From Adiantum capillus-veneris (Eukaryota; Streptophyta; Polypodiopsida; Polypodiales; Pteridaceae): a stretch of DNA of 60,000 nucleotides. Below the pieces are notes generated by a model. It was not told where the DNA came from and did not search any database. It saw only the letters and a program-made list of their open reading frames with translations. The DNA lies in the NCBI GenBank assembly GCA_014529385.2, contig CM043958.1, positions 76,211,169 through 76,271,168 on the forward strand, given 5' to 3'. Position 1 is the first letter of the stretch. Each line of letters starts with the position of its first letter. The position numbers and the translations under genes were made by a program. This document shows positions 11,291 through 21,108 of this stretch, piece after piece.

Positions 11291-14200
11291 ATGGCTGACA
11301 ATAGTAAAGAGAGTGAAATTAATGTTGATAACTTTGATTTTGCTCATGAGCAAGCTACTAATGATGCTTCAATGCTTGTTAACTATCTTGTTTCTAGGCT
11401 TCAACAAGCCATGGGCAATCCATCTCTCCAAAGTGAAGTGCAACGGCAGCTTCGTGCTCATGGGATTTCTCCAAGCTCATCACCATGACGAGAGAACACC
11501 TAGGAAGCCTCCTTGTGAGACTAACAAAAGAGGTCTCTCTCCAATTCGCGAAGAAGAAGAGAATCCATATGAAGGGCTCAAGAATTTACTTCTTGATGAT
11601 GCATCTCCTTCCCAAAGGAGAACTCAAGAGCCTCCACCGAAGGAACGAGAAAGAAGCGAGTCTCCCGCCACCTCGGCGGAGATGGCTCCACGAAGACGGC
11701 GGGCTAAACGCTCTCCATCACTACCAAAGCGGAGAAGACCATCATATTCTTCTCCCCACCACAATTCAAAGAGGGATGATAAAAAGCAAGAGAAGAAAAA
11801 GGCGAGAAAGAGGACACCCTCTTCTCCATCTTCTTCATCCTCTTCCTCTTATGAAAACTATGGTGAAGATGACAAAGATCAAGACAAGAAAAAGGTGAGA
11901 AAGAGGTCACCCTCTTCTCCACCTTCTTCAAATTCTTCACCCTTTGAAGAAAGTGATGGTGCAACCTTTGAACCATCAAAAAGAAGAGGCCATAGGAAAT
12001 CCTATGCCGCATGGAAGAGGTCGTCCAAGTTGAATAAATTCAAAGAGGGAGGGAAGAGTATCTCTTTCCTTACCTATGATGGTACCTTTGGTGCTACAGA
12101 CAAAGTCTTGGCCTTTATCCAGCAATTCGATGCGGCGTTTGGAGATGAGGGCTTCACGGAGTCCTCTAAGATATGCCATGTAGCTATGCACTTTCAAAAG
12201 TCCGCCAGACAATGGTGGTCTAGCCTACGAGCCAACGGTGAAGCTCCACGAACATGGAAAGCTTTAAGAGCTTCCATTATGAAGCAGTTTTTGGCCACCG
12301 ATGCCAAAGACAAAGTACTCACCGAATGGCGAAGCTTAAAGCTCTCTCCCAATGAATCCATCCACAAATATGTAGACAAGTTTTGGGACCTACAACTCAA
12401 AGCCACTATCTTCAAAAGGTTGGATTTTGGAGAGCAAAAGCAACAATTTTGTGCGGGCTTAACCGAAGAAATGGCGGAGTACGTCAACTCCCAAAGACCA
12501 CGTACCATATCGGCGGTAATACACCACACTATGGTCGCCTCTCGAATCAATTTCCAAACGGGGGCAAAAAGAAATAATAAGCCCCCGGAAAACAAGGGTT
12601 CCAATGAGCCTAAGGGGAAGGACAATGTCCAAAAGTCTCCTAAGGGCAACTCCAACAAAGCTAAAGAGAAGGGAGTTTACAAAGGTAAGAATAAACTCTC
12701 TCCTGAAGAGCTTGAGCGTTATCGTAAGGATAACTGGTGTTTCAAGTGTGGCGAACAAGGGCATGTGTACCGCGCTTGTCCCCAAAAGAACAACCGCCAA
12801 GATCCTCCTAGAGCTTCCTTGGTTGAAATCCAAGAGGAGGAGACTCACCAAACTCACCACAAAGGATCTCCTCTATGCCATGCTTGGGGAAAGGTAAGAG
12901 AACATGATGCTTTTATTCTCTTTGACCCTGGTTCTACTCACAATTTTATATCTATGGAGTTAGCCACCAAGCTAGGCATACAATCCTATGAGATGGGAGA
13001 TGTCCTACCCGCAGATAGTGCCTTCAAGGGGCAAGAAGCTTCAGTCACTCCCTTAATTGGGAAATTGAGGCTTCATGTCCAAGGCTATGTGGACAAAGAG
13101 GACTTCTTTATCTCTCCTCTCAAGCATGAGGATGTAATCCTAGGGGCACCATGGTTTGACCGCCTGGCTGCCGATGTTAAATTTCCTGAAAGGAGAATCT
13201 CCTTTAAGTTCAGGGAAAAAGACATGTATATAGATGCTAAGGAAATGGGTAACACCATCCCCATTGTACATACACCAGCTTTCAACAAGTCAATAAAGAG
13301 CTCTATTGACGACATCCCTTGTCAGCTACCTCCTAAACGAGGTAATGATGACCATGCAATTGAACTTCTTCCAGGAAGTTCACCGCCTAATAAACCTCCT
13401 TATAGAGTTTCTCAAGCTCAACAAGAGGAGATTATGCGGCAAGTGCATGAGTTAGTTGAGAAGGGTATGGTTAGGCCAAGCTCATCTCCATTTTGCTCAC
13501 CTGTGCTATTAGTGCAAAAGAAAGACGGCACATATCGTATGTGTGTCGACTATAGAGCACTAAATAGGATCACTATCAAGAATAGGTTACCCGTTCCACG
13601 GGTAGAAGACCTATTTGATAAGCTACAAGGATCGACCTACTTTAGTAGGGTTGACCTAAAAAGTGGCTATCATCAAATAAGGATAGTTGATCAAGACATT
13701 GTAAAGACCGCATTTCGTACTACATTTGGTCTTTACGAATACATTGTCATGCCTTTTGGCTTGACCAATGCACCAGCCACATTGAACCGCTTGATGGAGA
13801 AGCTGTTCAGGCCTCATCGAACCTTCATTGGAGTGTTCTTTTATGATATTATCATCTACTCTAATTCATTGGAGGAACACAATCAACACCTCCAGGTAAT
13901 ATTTCAAGTTTTAAGAGAGAATAAACTTTATGTTAATCGAAAGAAAAGTGAATTTTTCTTGCAAGAGATTCAATATTTAGGTCACATTATCTCTCAAGAT
14001 GGCATCCAAATGGATCCATCCAAGTTAGAGGTAATAAAAGGTTGGCCTAAACCAAGGAATCTTCATGAACTAAGAAGCTTCATAGGTATGTGTGCATACT
14101 ATAGACGCTTCATAGAAAAGTTCTCACAAATTGCGGGACCATTACATGACCTAACAAAGAAAAGCGTTAGGTATACATGGTCTGCTAAGGAGAACAATGC

Positions 14201-16004
14201 TTTCGAAAAGATTAAAGAAAAGCTTATCTCTCAACCTGTGCTTACACTACCGGATCTCTCAAAACCATTTGAGGTCCAATGCGATGCTTGTGGTGATTGC
14301 CTTGGAGCTGTTTTGCTCCAAGAAGGGCACGCCATAGGCTATGAGAGTCGAAGGCTTGACCCTGTTGAGCAAGCTCTAGGCATATACGAAAAGGAACTCC
14401 TTGCAGTTCTACATGCCTTAGACTCATGGAAGCACTATTTATTGGGGACTCCTTTCATTCTGCGAACGGATCACCAAAGTCTTAAGTACTTCATGACGCA
14501 GACCAAGCTCTCCGACAAACAAATGAGGTGGGCAAATTTCCTTTCGCAATTTCATTTTCATATTGCTCACATTGCTGGCAAGCATAATCAAGTAGCCGAT
14601 GCACTCTCAAGACGACCGAGAGTGAATGCGGTTTCCATAGCAACTCACAATGATCTATCTTCAATGATAGATGAGTATGCTATTGATCCCGATTTTAGAG
14701 ATGTGATTTCAGCCCTTGCATTAGGGAAGAAAGAAGAACCATTTACTTTACAAGATGGTTATCTTCTCTATGGCAATAGACTATGCGTTACTAACTCACT
14801 ACCTGAGAAAGTAATGTATGAATCTCATGCTCCACCTTATGCGGGGCATAGAGGGATTCAGTCTACCTTAAAGGGAATTGAAACATATTTCTATTGGCCT
14901 ACCATGAAAGTGAGCATACAAGAGTATGTTTCCAAATGTGTGGTATGCCAAAAGACAAAATTTGATAGAGGGAAGCAACCTGGATTGCTTCAACCCTTGC
15001 CAATCCCTAATTCACCATGGGAGAGCATATCCATGGATTTTATCTTTGGATTGCCTAAGTCTATCCATGGGAATACGGGAATATGGACGATAGTAGACAA
15101 GTTCAATAAACAAGCTCATTTTATACCTATCAAAAAGACTATCAAAGCCCATCAAATGGCAACCCTCTTCATTTCACAAATTTTCAAATACCATGGCTTG
15201 TCAATGTCCATAGTGTCGGATAGAGATCCTAGAATGACCAGTAATTTCTGGAAGGGTCTCTTTGAGAATTTAGGAACAAGGCTAAACTTCTCTTCGGCCT
15301 ATCATCCACAAACTGATGGCCAAAGTGAAATAGCTAACCTAACCATTCTCGATCTACTAAAAGCCTATGTAACGGAAGTAGATCAAAGATCCCAATGGGA
15401 GAAGTACTTACCCTTAGTGGAGTATGCTTACAATAACACTGTACATACTTCCACGGGAAAAGCACCTTTCGAGGTAATTGAGGGAAGATCAAAAAGTCCC
15501 TTGCTACTTAAGGTACATGGGAAGATCTTCGTTGCAGATGAGTATAGCCGAGACCTACAAGAATCTTTCCAAAAGATTAAGGATGCTATCTCTATCTCAC
15601 AGCAAAGGCAAAAGGTTGCTGCTCACAAGCACAGAAGAGCCCAAGCCTTTAAAGAAAACGATTGGGTCTTGTTAAAGTTTCCCAAGGCTCGATTAAGGCA
15701 CACGACGGGCAAGAATCCTACGGGCCACCAAAAGTACTATGCTAAACTAGCAAAAAGGTACTATGGTCCCTTTCAGATTCTTAGGCCAATCAATGACATG
15801 GCCTATCAACTTAAGTTGCCCAATCATTGGCTCATCCACAATGCTTTTCATGTGAGCCTATTAAAGCCTTACAAAGGAGAGCCACCTCAAGAACCAACTA
15901 TTGAAGACCCACCGGAGATCGAGGACCAAGAGGAGGTGCTGCAGCCCGAGTCCATTCTCCGACATGAAGACAAGGTATTAAGAGGCGGTAAGACTATCCG
16001 ATGA
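11283..16004 (+). CDS. Chromovirus Gag-Pol polyprotein
   Basis: 1,573-codon frame. The first ~65 codons are probably not the native N-terminus (see the 11291 frame). Residues ~75-240 are basic and serine/arginine-rich. Gag domain ~260-425 has ARQWWSSL. The CCHC zinc knuckle is CFKCGEQGHVYRAC (~487-500). The aspartic protease has LFDPGSTHNFIS (~546). Reverse transcriptase covers ~720-900 with RMCVDYRALN and MPFGLTNAPAT; its catalytic box reads FFYDIIIYS (Tyr at 854, nt 13842-13844) where F-x-D-D is expected. RNase H (~990-1120) keeps DACGD, YEKELLAV, RTDHQSL and VADALSR. Integrase (~1180-1450) keeps HHCC and D,D,E (SMDFIFG, SDRDPR, QTDGQSE). The frame ends with TGA inside a chromodomain. The Asp-to-Tyr change is expected to disable RT. 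Confidence 0.93.
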   Translation: MLEWLTIVKRVKLMLITLILLMSKLLMMLQCLLTILFLGFNKPWAIHLSKVKCNGSFVLMGFLQAHHHDERTPRKPPCETNKRGLSPIREEEENPYEGLKNLLLDDASPSQRRTQEPPPKERERSESPATSAEMAPRRRRAKRSPSLPKRRRPSYSSPHHNSKRDDKKQEKKKARKRTPSSPSSSSSSSYENYGEDDKDQDKKKVRKRSPSSPPSSNSSPFEESDGATFEPSKRRGHRKSYAAWKRSSKLNKFKEGGKSISFLTYDGTFGATDKVLAFIQQFDAAFGDEGFTESSKICHVAMHFQKSARQWWSSLRANGEAPRTWKALRASIMKQFLATDAKDKVLTEWRSLKLSPNESIHKYVDKFWDLQLKATIFKRLDFGEQKQQFCAGLTEEMAEYVNSQRPRTISAVIHHTMVASRINFQTGAKRNNKPPENKGSNEPKGKDNVQKSPKGNSNKAKEKGVYKGKNKLSPEELERYRKDNWCFKCGEQGHVYRACPQKNNRQDPPRASLVEIQEEETHQTHHKGSPLCHAWGKVREHDAFILFDPGSTHNFISMELATKLGIQSYEMGDVLPADSAFKGQEASVTPLIGKLRLHVQGYVDKEDFFISPLKHEDVILGAPWFDRLAADVKFPERRISFKFREKDMYIDAKEMGNTIPIVHTPAFNKSIKSSIDDIPCQLPPKRGNDDHAIELLPGSSPPNKPPYRVSQAQQEEIMRQVHELVEKGMVRPSSSPFCSPVLLVQKKDGTYRMCVDYRALNRITIKNRLPVPRVEDLFDKLQGSTYFSRVDLKSGYHQIRIVDQDIVKTAFRTTFGLYEYIVMPFGLTNAPATLNRLMEKLFRPHRTFIGVFFYDIIIYSNSLEEHNQHLQVIFQVLRENKLYVNRKKSEFFLQEIQYLGHIISQDGIQMDPSKLEVIKGWPKPRNLHELRSFIGMCAYYRRFIEKFSQIAGPLHDLTKKSVRYTWSAKENNAFEKIKEKLISQPVLTLPDLSKPFEVQCDACGDCLGAVLLQEGHAIGYESRRLDPVEQALGIYEKELLAVLHALDSWKHYLLGTPFILRTDHQSLKYFMTQTKLSDKQMRWANFLSQFHFHIAHIAGKHNQVADALSRRPRVNAVSIATHNDLSSMIDEYAIDPDFRDVISALALGKKEEPFTLQDGYLLYGNRLCVTNSLPEKVMYESHAPPYAGHRGIQSTLKGIETYFYWPTMKVSIQEYVSKCVVCQKTKFDRGKQPGLLQPLPIPNSPWESISMDFIFGLPKSIHGNTGIWTIVDKFNKQAHFIPIKKTIKAHQMATLFISQIFKYHGLSMSIVSDRDPRMTSNFWKGLFENLGTRLNFSSAYHPQTDGQSEIANLTILDLLKAYVTEVDQRSQWEKYLPLVEYAYNNTVHTSTGKAPFEVIEGRSKSPLLLKVHGKIFVADEYSRDLQESFQKIKDAISISQQRQKVAAHKHRRAQAFKENDWVLLKFPKARLRHTTGKNPTGHQKYYAKLAKRYYGPFQILRPINDMAYQLKLPNHWLIHNAFHVSLLKPYKGEPPQEPTIEDPPEIEDQEEVLQPESILRHEDKVLRGGKTIR
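11291..11488 (+). pseudogene. Chromovirus gag, N-terminal segment in a separate frame
   Basis: A 65-residue frame starting MADNSKESEI and ending in a stop just after HGISPSSSP. It looks like the true Gag N-terminus: it starts with an ATG at the expected place and is acidic and helical. The long gag-pol frame overlaps it, but that frame's own upstream residues (from 11283) are a leucine/methionine-rich out-of-frame translation. The sensible reading passes from this frame into the long one near 11480, so a one-base indel there is inferred. A programmed shift so early in gag would be unusual. Confidence 0.7.
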
Positions 16005-16115
16005 TATCTTATTAAGTTTAAGAATTATCCTTTTGAAGATGCTAGATGGATGCAAGGCATACAATTAAAGGATAACCTAAACCTTGTCAATGCTTACAAT
16101 GCTTTCCAAGAGTAA
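16005..16115 (+). pseudogene. Chromodomain C-terminal part beyond a stop
   Basis: The gag-pol frame continues in register after the TGA at 16002-16004 to a TAA at 16113-16115. The residues YLIKFKNYPFEDARWM match the middle of a chromodomain, the histone-reading module that chromovirus integrases carry at the C-terminus, and the upstream side (ESILRHEDKVLRGG) supplies its first strand. One in-frame stop, possibly CGA to TGA, therefore separates the two halves. Confidence 0.82.
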
Positions 16116-16458
16116 GCAAATGTACAAAATGTTAAAAATGAGCAATTTTTGTCTTACAAGACTCTCTCTTTTTCTTTATTTGTGTACAAAAATAAAGTAG
16201 TATGCATGCTTAGATCAAGTTTGTGGAGACGACGTCTCCCAAACACCAAGTAGAGCTTGTCACTCTACTATGGAAGACTGATAGGACTGATGTGCAAACA
16301 TGCTTGCGGCAGCCTCAGGCTCTCAAGCGCCAAATGGACTAGTCATCCATTGTGGAATGAGGTCGTAGGGTAACATAGGGATCCTCTACCCGCTAAGAAA
16401 AGGACTCATGAACATGCTTTATCTTCTCTACAGCATAGTCGAGGATGACTATGATTTC

Positions 16459-16468
16459 AAGAGAGAGG
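16459..16468 (+). other. Chromovirus polypurine tract
   Basis: AAGAGAGAGG, three bases before the 3' LTR, the expected place for plus-strand priming. Confidence 0.65.
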
Positions 16469-16471
16469 TAA

Positions 16472-18058
16472 TGTCATAATAAGCAATATCTAATTCTCCT
16501 AAATGATTTTCTCATATTAAACTGATCATTTAATGTGGGGAAGGCCAGGGGAGAAAAAGTTAGAATATTGGTTAAGCTAGCAGACCGGCCACAGTAGGGA
16601 TCCAAAGGAGGGAAAATAGGGATCTAAAGGGGGGGCCATCTGCAAAAGAGCCATGTGCAAAAATGGGCTAAAAAGACCCTAAGGTTCAGCCCATTAAGAC
16701 TTCCAAAATGCTAAGGTTCCAAAATTCAAAGGTTGTGTCCAAAGGTCAACCCTATGAAAAATTGGATTCTTTGTGTGTGCCCTAAAAGTCTTTGCACATC
16801 CCTACATGGGAGGGGGCTAGCCCTAAAGGTAGGGGATGAGAGAGAAAGCCACACACACACACACAGGCTCCCTTTACACAAAGGGAATGAGGGACACATG
16901 TCAGCTCCCTAGGCCAGATGCCCACAAGGTGTGCCCAATTTCTATTGGATGACCCTTGAAGTGGACCAATGAGAATTAAGCTAGAGTAAATCTAGTTTAA
17001 TTAATTTAAAAACATTTAATAAAAGAAACCAATGAGAATTAAGTCTCCTAGAAACTATTGGGCAGTCTCCCAAGGGGTCCAATGAGCATTCAGGAGCCCC
17101 ATGGCTTGCCTGATTCCTATTGGCCAGGAGGCAAAGGGGTCCAATGAGAGTTTAGTTTAATTATTTAATTACTTAAAGCTCTCACAAAAGGGGCAAGGGG
17201 GACACATGTCAGAAGGCTATCACTTATGCTGCTTAACACCCATTGGCTTGACTTGGGGAGGGCCAATGAGGCAAAAGCCAGACCAAATTAGCAGCAAGGG
17301 CTCGCCCAAGAGAGAGAGGGGGATGATTTTTGTAAGGATTATCACACACACACTCACACAAACTCATGTGTGAAGAAAGAATACTCTATCTCCTCCCAAG
17401 CTTTAATGGAGAGCTCATCACCTACTCCAAGCTTGTGAGATAGAAGCCTACATCAACACTCTCTTGGCATGTGGATGCAAATCCAACCAAGAGCCAAGCT
17501 TCAATGCATGCTCATATTCTCTACCAAGCTAATTACTAAGCTAAGCTATGCTAATATGAGTGATTATGTGAGGAGATGTACATCTTTCTCGTAAGATACT
17601 CCTTCTTCCTCTCAATCTACTCTCATACCCTGCTAGCTCTCACCATCTTCGAAGGTCTGTGAGGTCTTGGGTCTGAGAACGGGGATAATTCAAGTTGTGT
17701 TTGATTAAGTGTTTTGATTAGTGCATGAAGCTTCCATCTTCATTGCACTAGCTAGTCTCGAAGGAACACAAAGAATTGTATTGTACAATGTCTCTCTTAA
17801 TGGGAGAAACCATAATACAAAGCCTTTTGGAGGGGGGACCGGCTCCATGCAAATCCGGTCCTCAACTGTTGTCAATAGCTTAATTTCTCTCTCTTTTGAA
17901 AGTATTGTTGATGCTATCTAACTAGATGTTGTGCTTTTTGTTGCTCTCTCCACCCAAGCACTCTTGTAATTCTCATTAGGAATCTATTCTAATGAAATGC
18001 CCACTATGTTCATGCTAATTTCTGCTACACATAAGTTATTAGGCCATTAAATGTTACA
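16472..18058 (+). repeat. Chromovirus 3' LTR
   Basis: 1,587 bp, TGTCATAATAAGC to ATGTTACA, colinear with 9284-10873. Scattered substitutions and a shorter (CA)n distinguish it from the 5' copy. It is followed by AGGAC (18059-18063) and then by the Tat-A gag. Confidence 0.95.
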
Positions 18059-18063
18059 AGGAC

Positions 18064-18838
18064 AATTATACATCCCATGTCCAGACTCACCACAATTCCA
18101 ACATTGCAAGACTCTCCTAGGTCGTGGGTCTCGCTCTTCAGACTTCTTTGCTTGTCCCTTTGGACCTACAGCTTGTGCAAGGTGAATTGACAAGTTGCTT
18201 AAAGAGTCATTTAACTTCTCAATCACTTCCGCCGTTACCTCAGGAAGCTCCTTAGATGTTGATGCTGGTGACTTACATTTGGGTCTAAGACCTTCTATTG
18301 GAACCTCCCCCCTTAAGCACTTGAGTTTCCTATATTTCTCAGCAGCCCTAGTTTCAGGTGCATCAAAGGTAGCAAGTGCACCCGCCTCAACTTTTACCTT
18401 AAGGTCAGGAAAGAGGCCGGCTATGAACCTCTCCTTCTTTAGAAATTCTGCACCATCACCAAGGTTAGCAACATTTCGTATCCATAGAGCCCAAAGACGT
18501 AGGAACTCTTGCTTGTACAAGTAGTAGTCATCTAAGTCTTTTTGCTAATGAGAAACAATGTCTTGCCATAATTTCTGAGTGTTTTGGGGATCAAAGAAGT
18601 ATTTCTTGAAACGATTCAAAACTTCCGTATAATTCCCTTTAACTTCCTCAGGCAAAGAGTCAAACCAAGTGCTAGCATCTTTCCTAAGGACCACCTCAAA
18701 CATTTCTACACGTTCTTGATCAGTTACTATCCTCTTGATACGGCAAGACATCTTGAAATTCGCTAGAAATAATTCTGCATCCTCTCCAGGCTCTCCAAAG
18801 AAAAGAGGATATCCAGACATTTGGCGTTGGCTCTCCAT
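18064..18838 (-). pseudogene. Tat-A gag (N-terminal and zinc-knuckle part)
   Basis: Minus strand. The start chosen is ATG at 18838 (MESQRQMSG); an in-frame ATG at 18916 would add 26 basic residues. Residues ~1-95 match a retrotransposon Gag domain (ASTWFDSLPEEV, then VLNRFKKYFF). A TAG at 18545-18547 interrupts it, and the frame continues with FLRLWALWIRNV and FIAGLFPDLK, then a zinc knuckle CWNCGESGHGMYNC. The frame reaches the chromovirus target site two residues after the knuckle and resumes at 9283 in the same register. Gag forms the cytoplasmic particle that packages element RNA. Confidence 0.86.
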
Positions 18839-18922
18839 TGAATTGATTTCAAAGTGACACGTTTTTGTTTTTTCTTTCTTTAAAAGATTTACGCAATAAT
18901 ATTTTCTAAATTGCAATCTATT

Positions 18923-19375
18923 CTACAACAAAATAAAAATATTCACATCAAATGACCTATGATAATCAATAAGAGGTAGAATGACAGGGTTTGGTGACGC
19001 GAGAATTTCTCCTACTCTTTGGGCACCAAACATGAATACCATACGTAGTTGAAAATGGATTTTTCTACTAATTGCAATGTTTACTCTAATGTGTGGAGTG
19101 AAATGACACGGAAAAACCTGTATTCCTGGGCCATTATCCATGGTCTATGCATGACCTAATTCTTAAAACAAAACAAAAATATAGATGTCCAAACTAAGTT
19201 CGTACCTAATGAGAGGCAAAATAAAAGGATTTACTGATGCGTTCATCTCTACCAACCTAAGAGGACCTAAAATTCTACGAATTACTCGCTGAAATTGCAA
19301 CTTAGTACTAACAATTATGTGTACCTTTTGCCTTGCAATGGGAATGAAGGGATCATACAAATTCTCGTGATTCAT
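18923..19375 (-). repeat. Diverged tandem duplication in the Tat-A leader
   Basis: Two units (18923-19141 and 19163-19375) in the region between the right LTR and gag. Each holds an open minus-strand frame of about 70 codons. The frames resemble one another: NPVILPLIDY versus NPFILPLIRY and SFDVNIFILL versus SLDIYIFVLF. Nucleotide similarity is also visible. Function is unknown. It could be a duplicated structural or packaging element, or a small duplicated reading frame. Confidence 0.6.
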
Positions 19376-21054
19376 GCAAGCTACTTGATTATGCTAAAGG
19401 TTGAGCCTTCACAAAACATACACAAAAGGTCTGTTGACTTTCCACTTTCATATGTCTTTTGAGTTTCCACCTTCTTATGTCTTTTGACTTTCCACTTTCA
19501 TCTGCCTTTTCATTTTCACTTTTTCTTTTTGCAAAACTCACAAATTGTGAGTGAATGAATTAAAGACAAAAAGAAATACATAGATAACCGTGCTCAATCC
19601 GATCCATGGATGCATCAGTACAACACACCATCGCATTCCGAGCCTCAAATCCATCGGCACTATCACATCCCGACCTTCGTACATCGGCCACCACATCCCC
19701 AACCTCATACATCGGCCGACCAAGGGAGCCACTATTCCACCATCATAATTTCACAGATAAAACAAATACCCGAATCACCAGTATGATTGCCACACAGGGC
19801 ACTTCCATTGCCACTAGAAGAGCCTATCCCATACAACTCCAGGCACAATAAACCAGTCTCGAAGCTAGAGAGAAGAAGAGAGCATACCCTCGAAATAAGG
19901 GCAGATCCAAAAACTCCATCACCAACAAGACTCTATCAATGCAATTCCACTCGGGGGGGATCACGACCAAGTGCCAGATCGAACAGCCGCCAACCAAAGT
20001 CAGCCAAAAAAAAAAATCCATGCATACACGCTATTGAGGTGAACCATACACCTTCTGGGTCGCGACACAAATGGCAAAGACTACCACCGGAAAGTAGAAT
20101 ACTGCCACCATCCAACTTTTCTCCGGCTTCGAGCCCCACCCACAAAGCCACATCGGACATGCCAAGCATCATGCATACCATCTTCCACCTGAGATACCAG
20201 CACCCAGAACACCCATGGACATCTGAAATGCCCCTAGCAACTCGGCAACATACACTAGTAACCAAAACACCATCGCTCGCAGAAAGTCCTTCCAAACCAG
20301 GGTGCACACTTCGCGCACCGAAAGGGGGCAGGTTGTCGCCAAGCTTGATGGCAAAAAAAAACATCCAGATCTTACCTTACACACTTCGCCAAGTCGGGTA
20401 GGACAACCGAGAGAGCCAGCCCAGGCTCTCTCCTGTACCCGGGACACGACACCCCTCCCTAGCGAACTCTGCACCTACAATTCGTGCATATCTTTGTGAA
20501 TGCATCCCAAAGGACCTCCAGAGATGCACCATTGGGCCCCCCAACCATCATGCAAGCGTTGCAGCTTCCCTTTGACCCGTGCGCACAGAGCAGAGGAAGG
20601 CAAACACGGAGACGAGGCATGTTCAGTCTAACCTTGAAGCTCTATCCTATCCGTCTTTTCATTTTCTAAACTCACCCTTCACTTATGCACTGAAAATGTT
20701 TTGACAGAATCTTTATTTTTCTGAGATTGGGGAGACCTAATCTTTATAAAAGGCTACTTGAAGGTAATGCATGGAATTAGTAGTGTTTGTATCATACTAT
20801 TGAGGCGGTTCGGGGCGGGCAACAAGAAGAGAAACATCTAGATACCCTTCAAGGCTCCTGTGCTGCTCAATGGGGCTGGGGCACAACACAACACAAACCA
20901 AAACAACAAACCCACAGCCAAATCCCAACTACACAAGGGGCACCACCTAGTTTAAGAGCGAACTAGGACGCAAAAGAGGAGAATCGTTAGAGCAACCCAC
21001 AAACAAGCAAGGAATTTACACTAACCCTAACACCAATGGAGCACTCTCACACAC

Positions 21055-21055
<1 letters not shown>

Positions 21056-21105
<50 letters not shown>
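21056..21105. repeat. (GA)n tract next to the solo LTR
   Basis: Uninterrupted GA run within the Tat-A right LTR. Its last five bases, GAGAT, are the left target-site duplication of the solo LTR. Confidence 0.95.

Positions 21106-21108
<3 letters not shown>

Larger units (their letters stand above)
9284..18058 (+). mobile_element. Chromovirus-type Ty3/gypsy retrotransposon, full length
   Basis: 8,775-bp element with 5' LTR 9284-10873, tRNA-Met primer site, gag-pol, polypurine tract, 3' LTR 16472-18058 and flanking 5-bp duplication AGGAC. The coding order is gag, zinc knuckle, protease, RT, RNase H, integrase, chromodomain, which defines chromoviruses. It is inserted in opposite orientation into the gag of Tat-A. 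Lesions are a frameshift in the first gag codons, a substituted RT catalytic position and a stop in the chromodomain. By eye the LTRs differ at about 14 places in their first 390 bp, less densely later, so the insertion is not recent. Confidence 0.95.

Noticed and set aside
11704-12860. Minus-strand open frames opposite the chromovirus gag
   Set aside because: Antisense shadows of a clear gag-pol on the plus strand.
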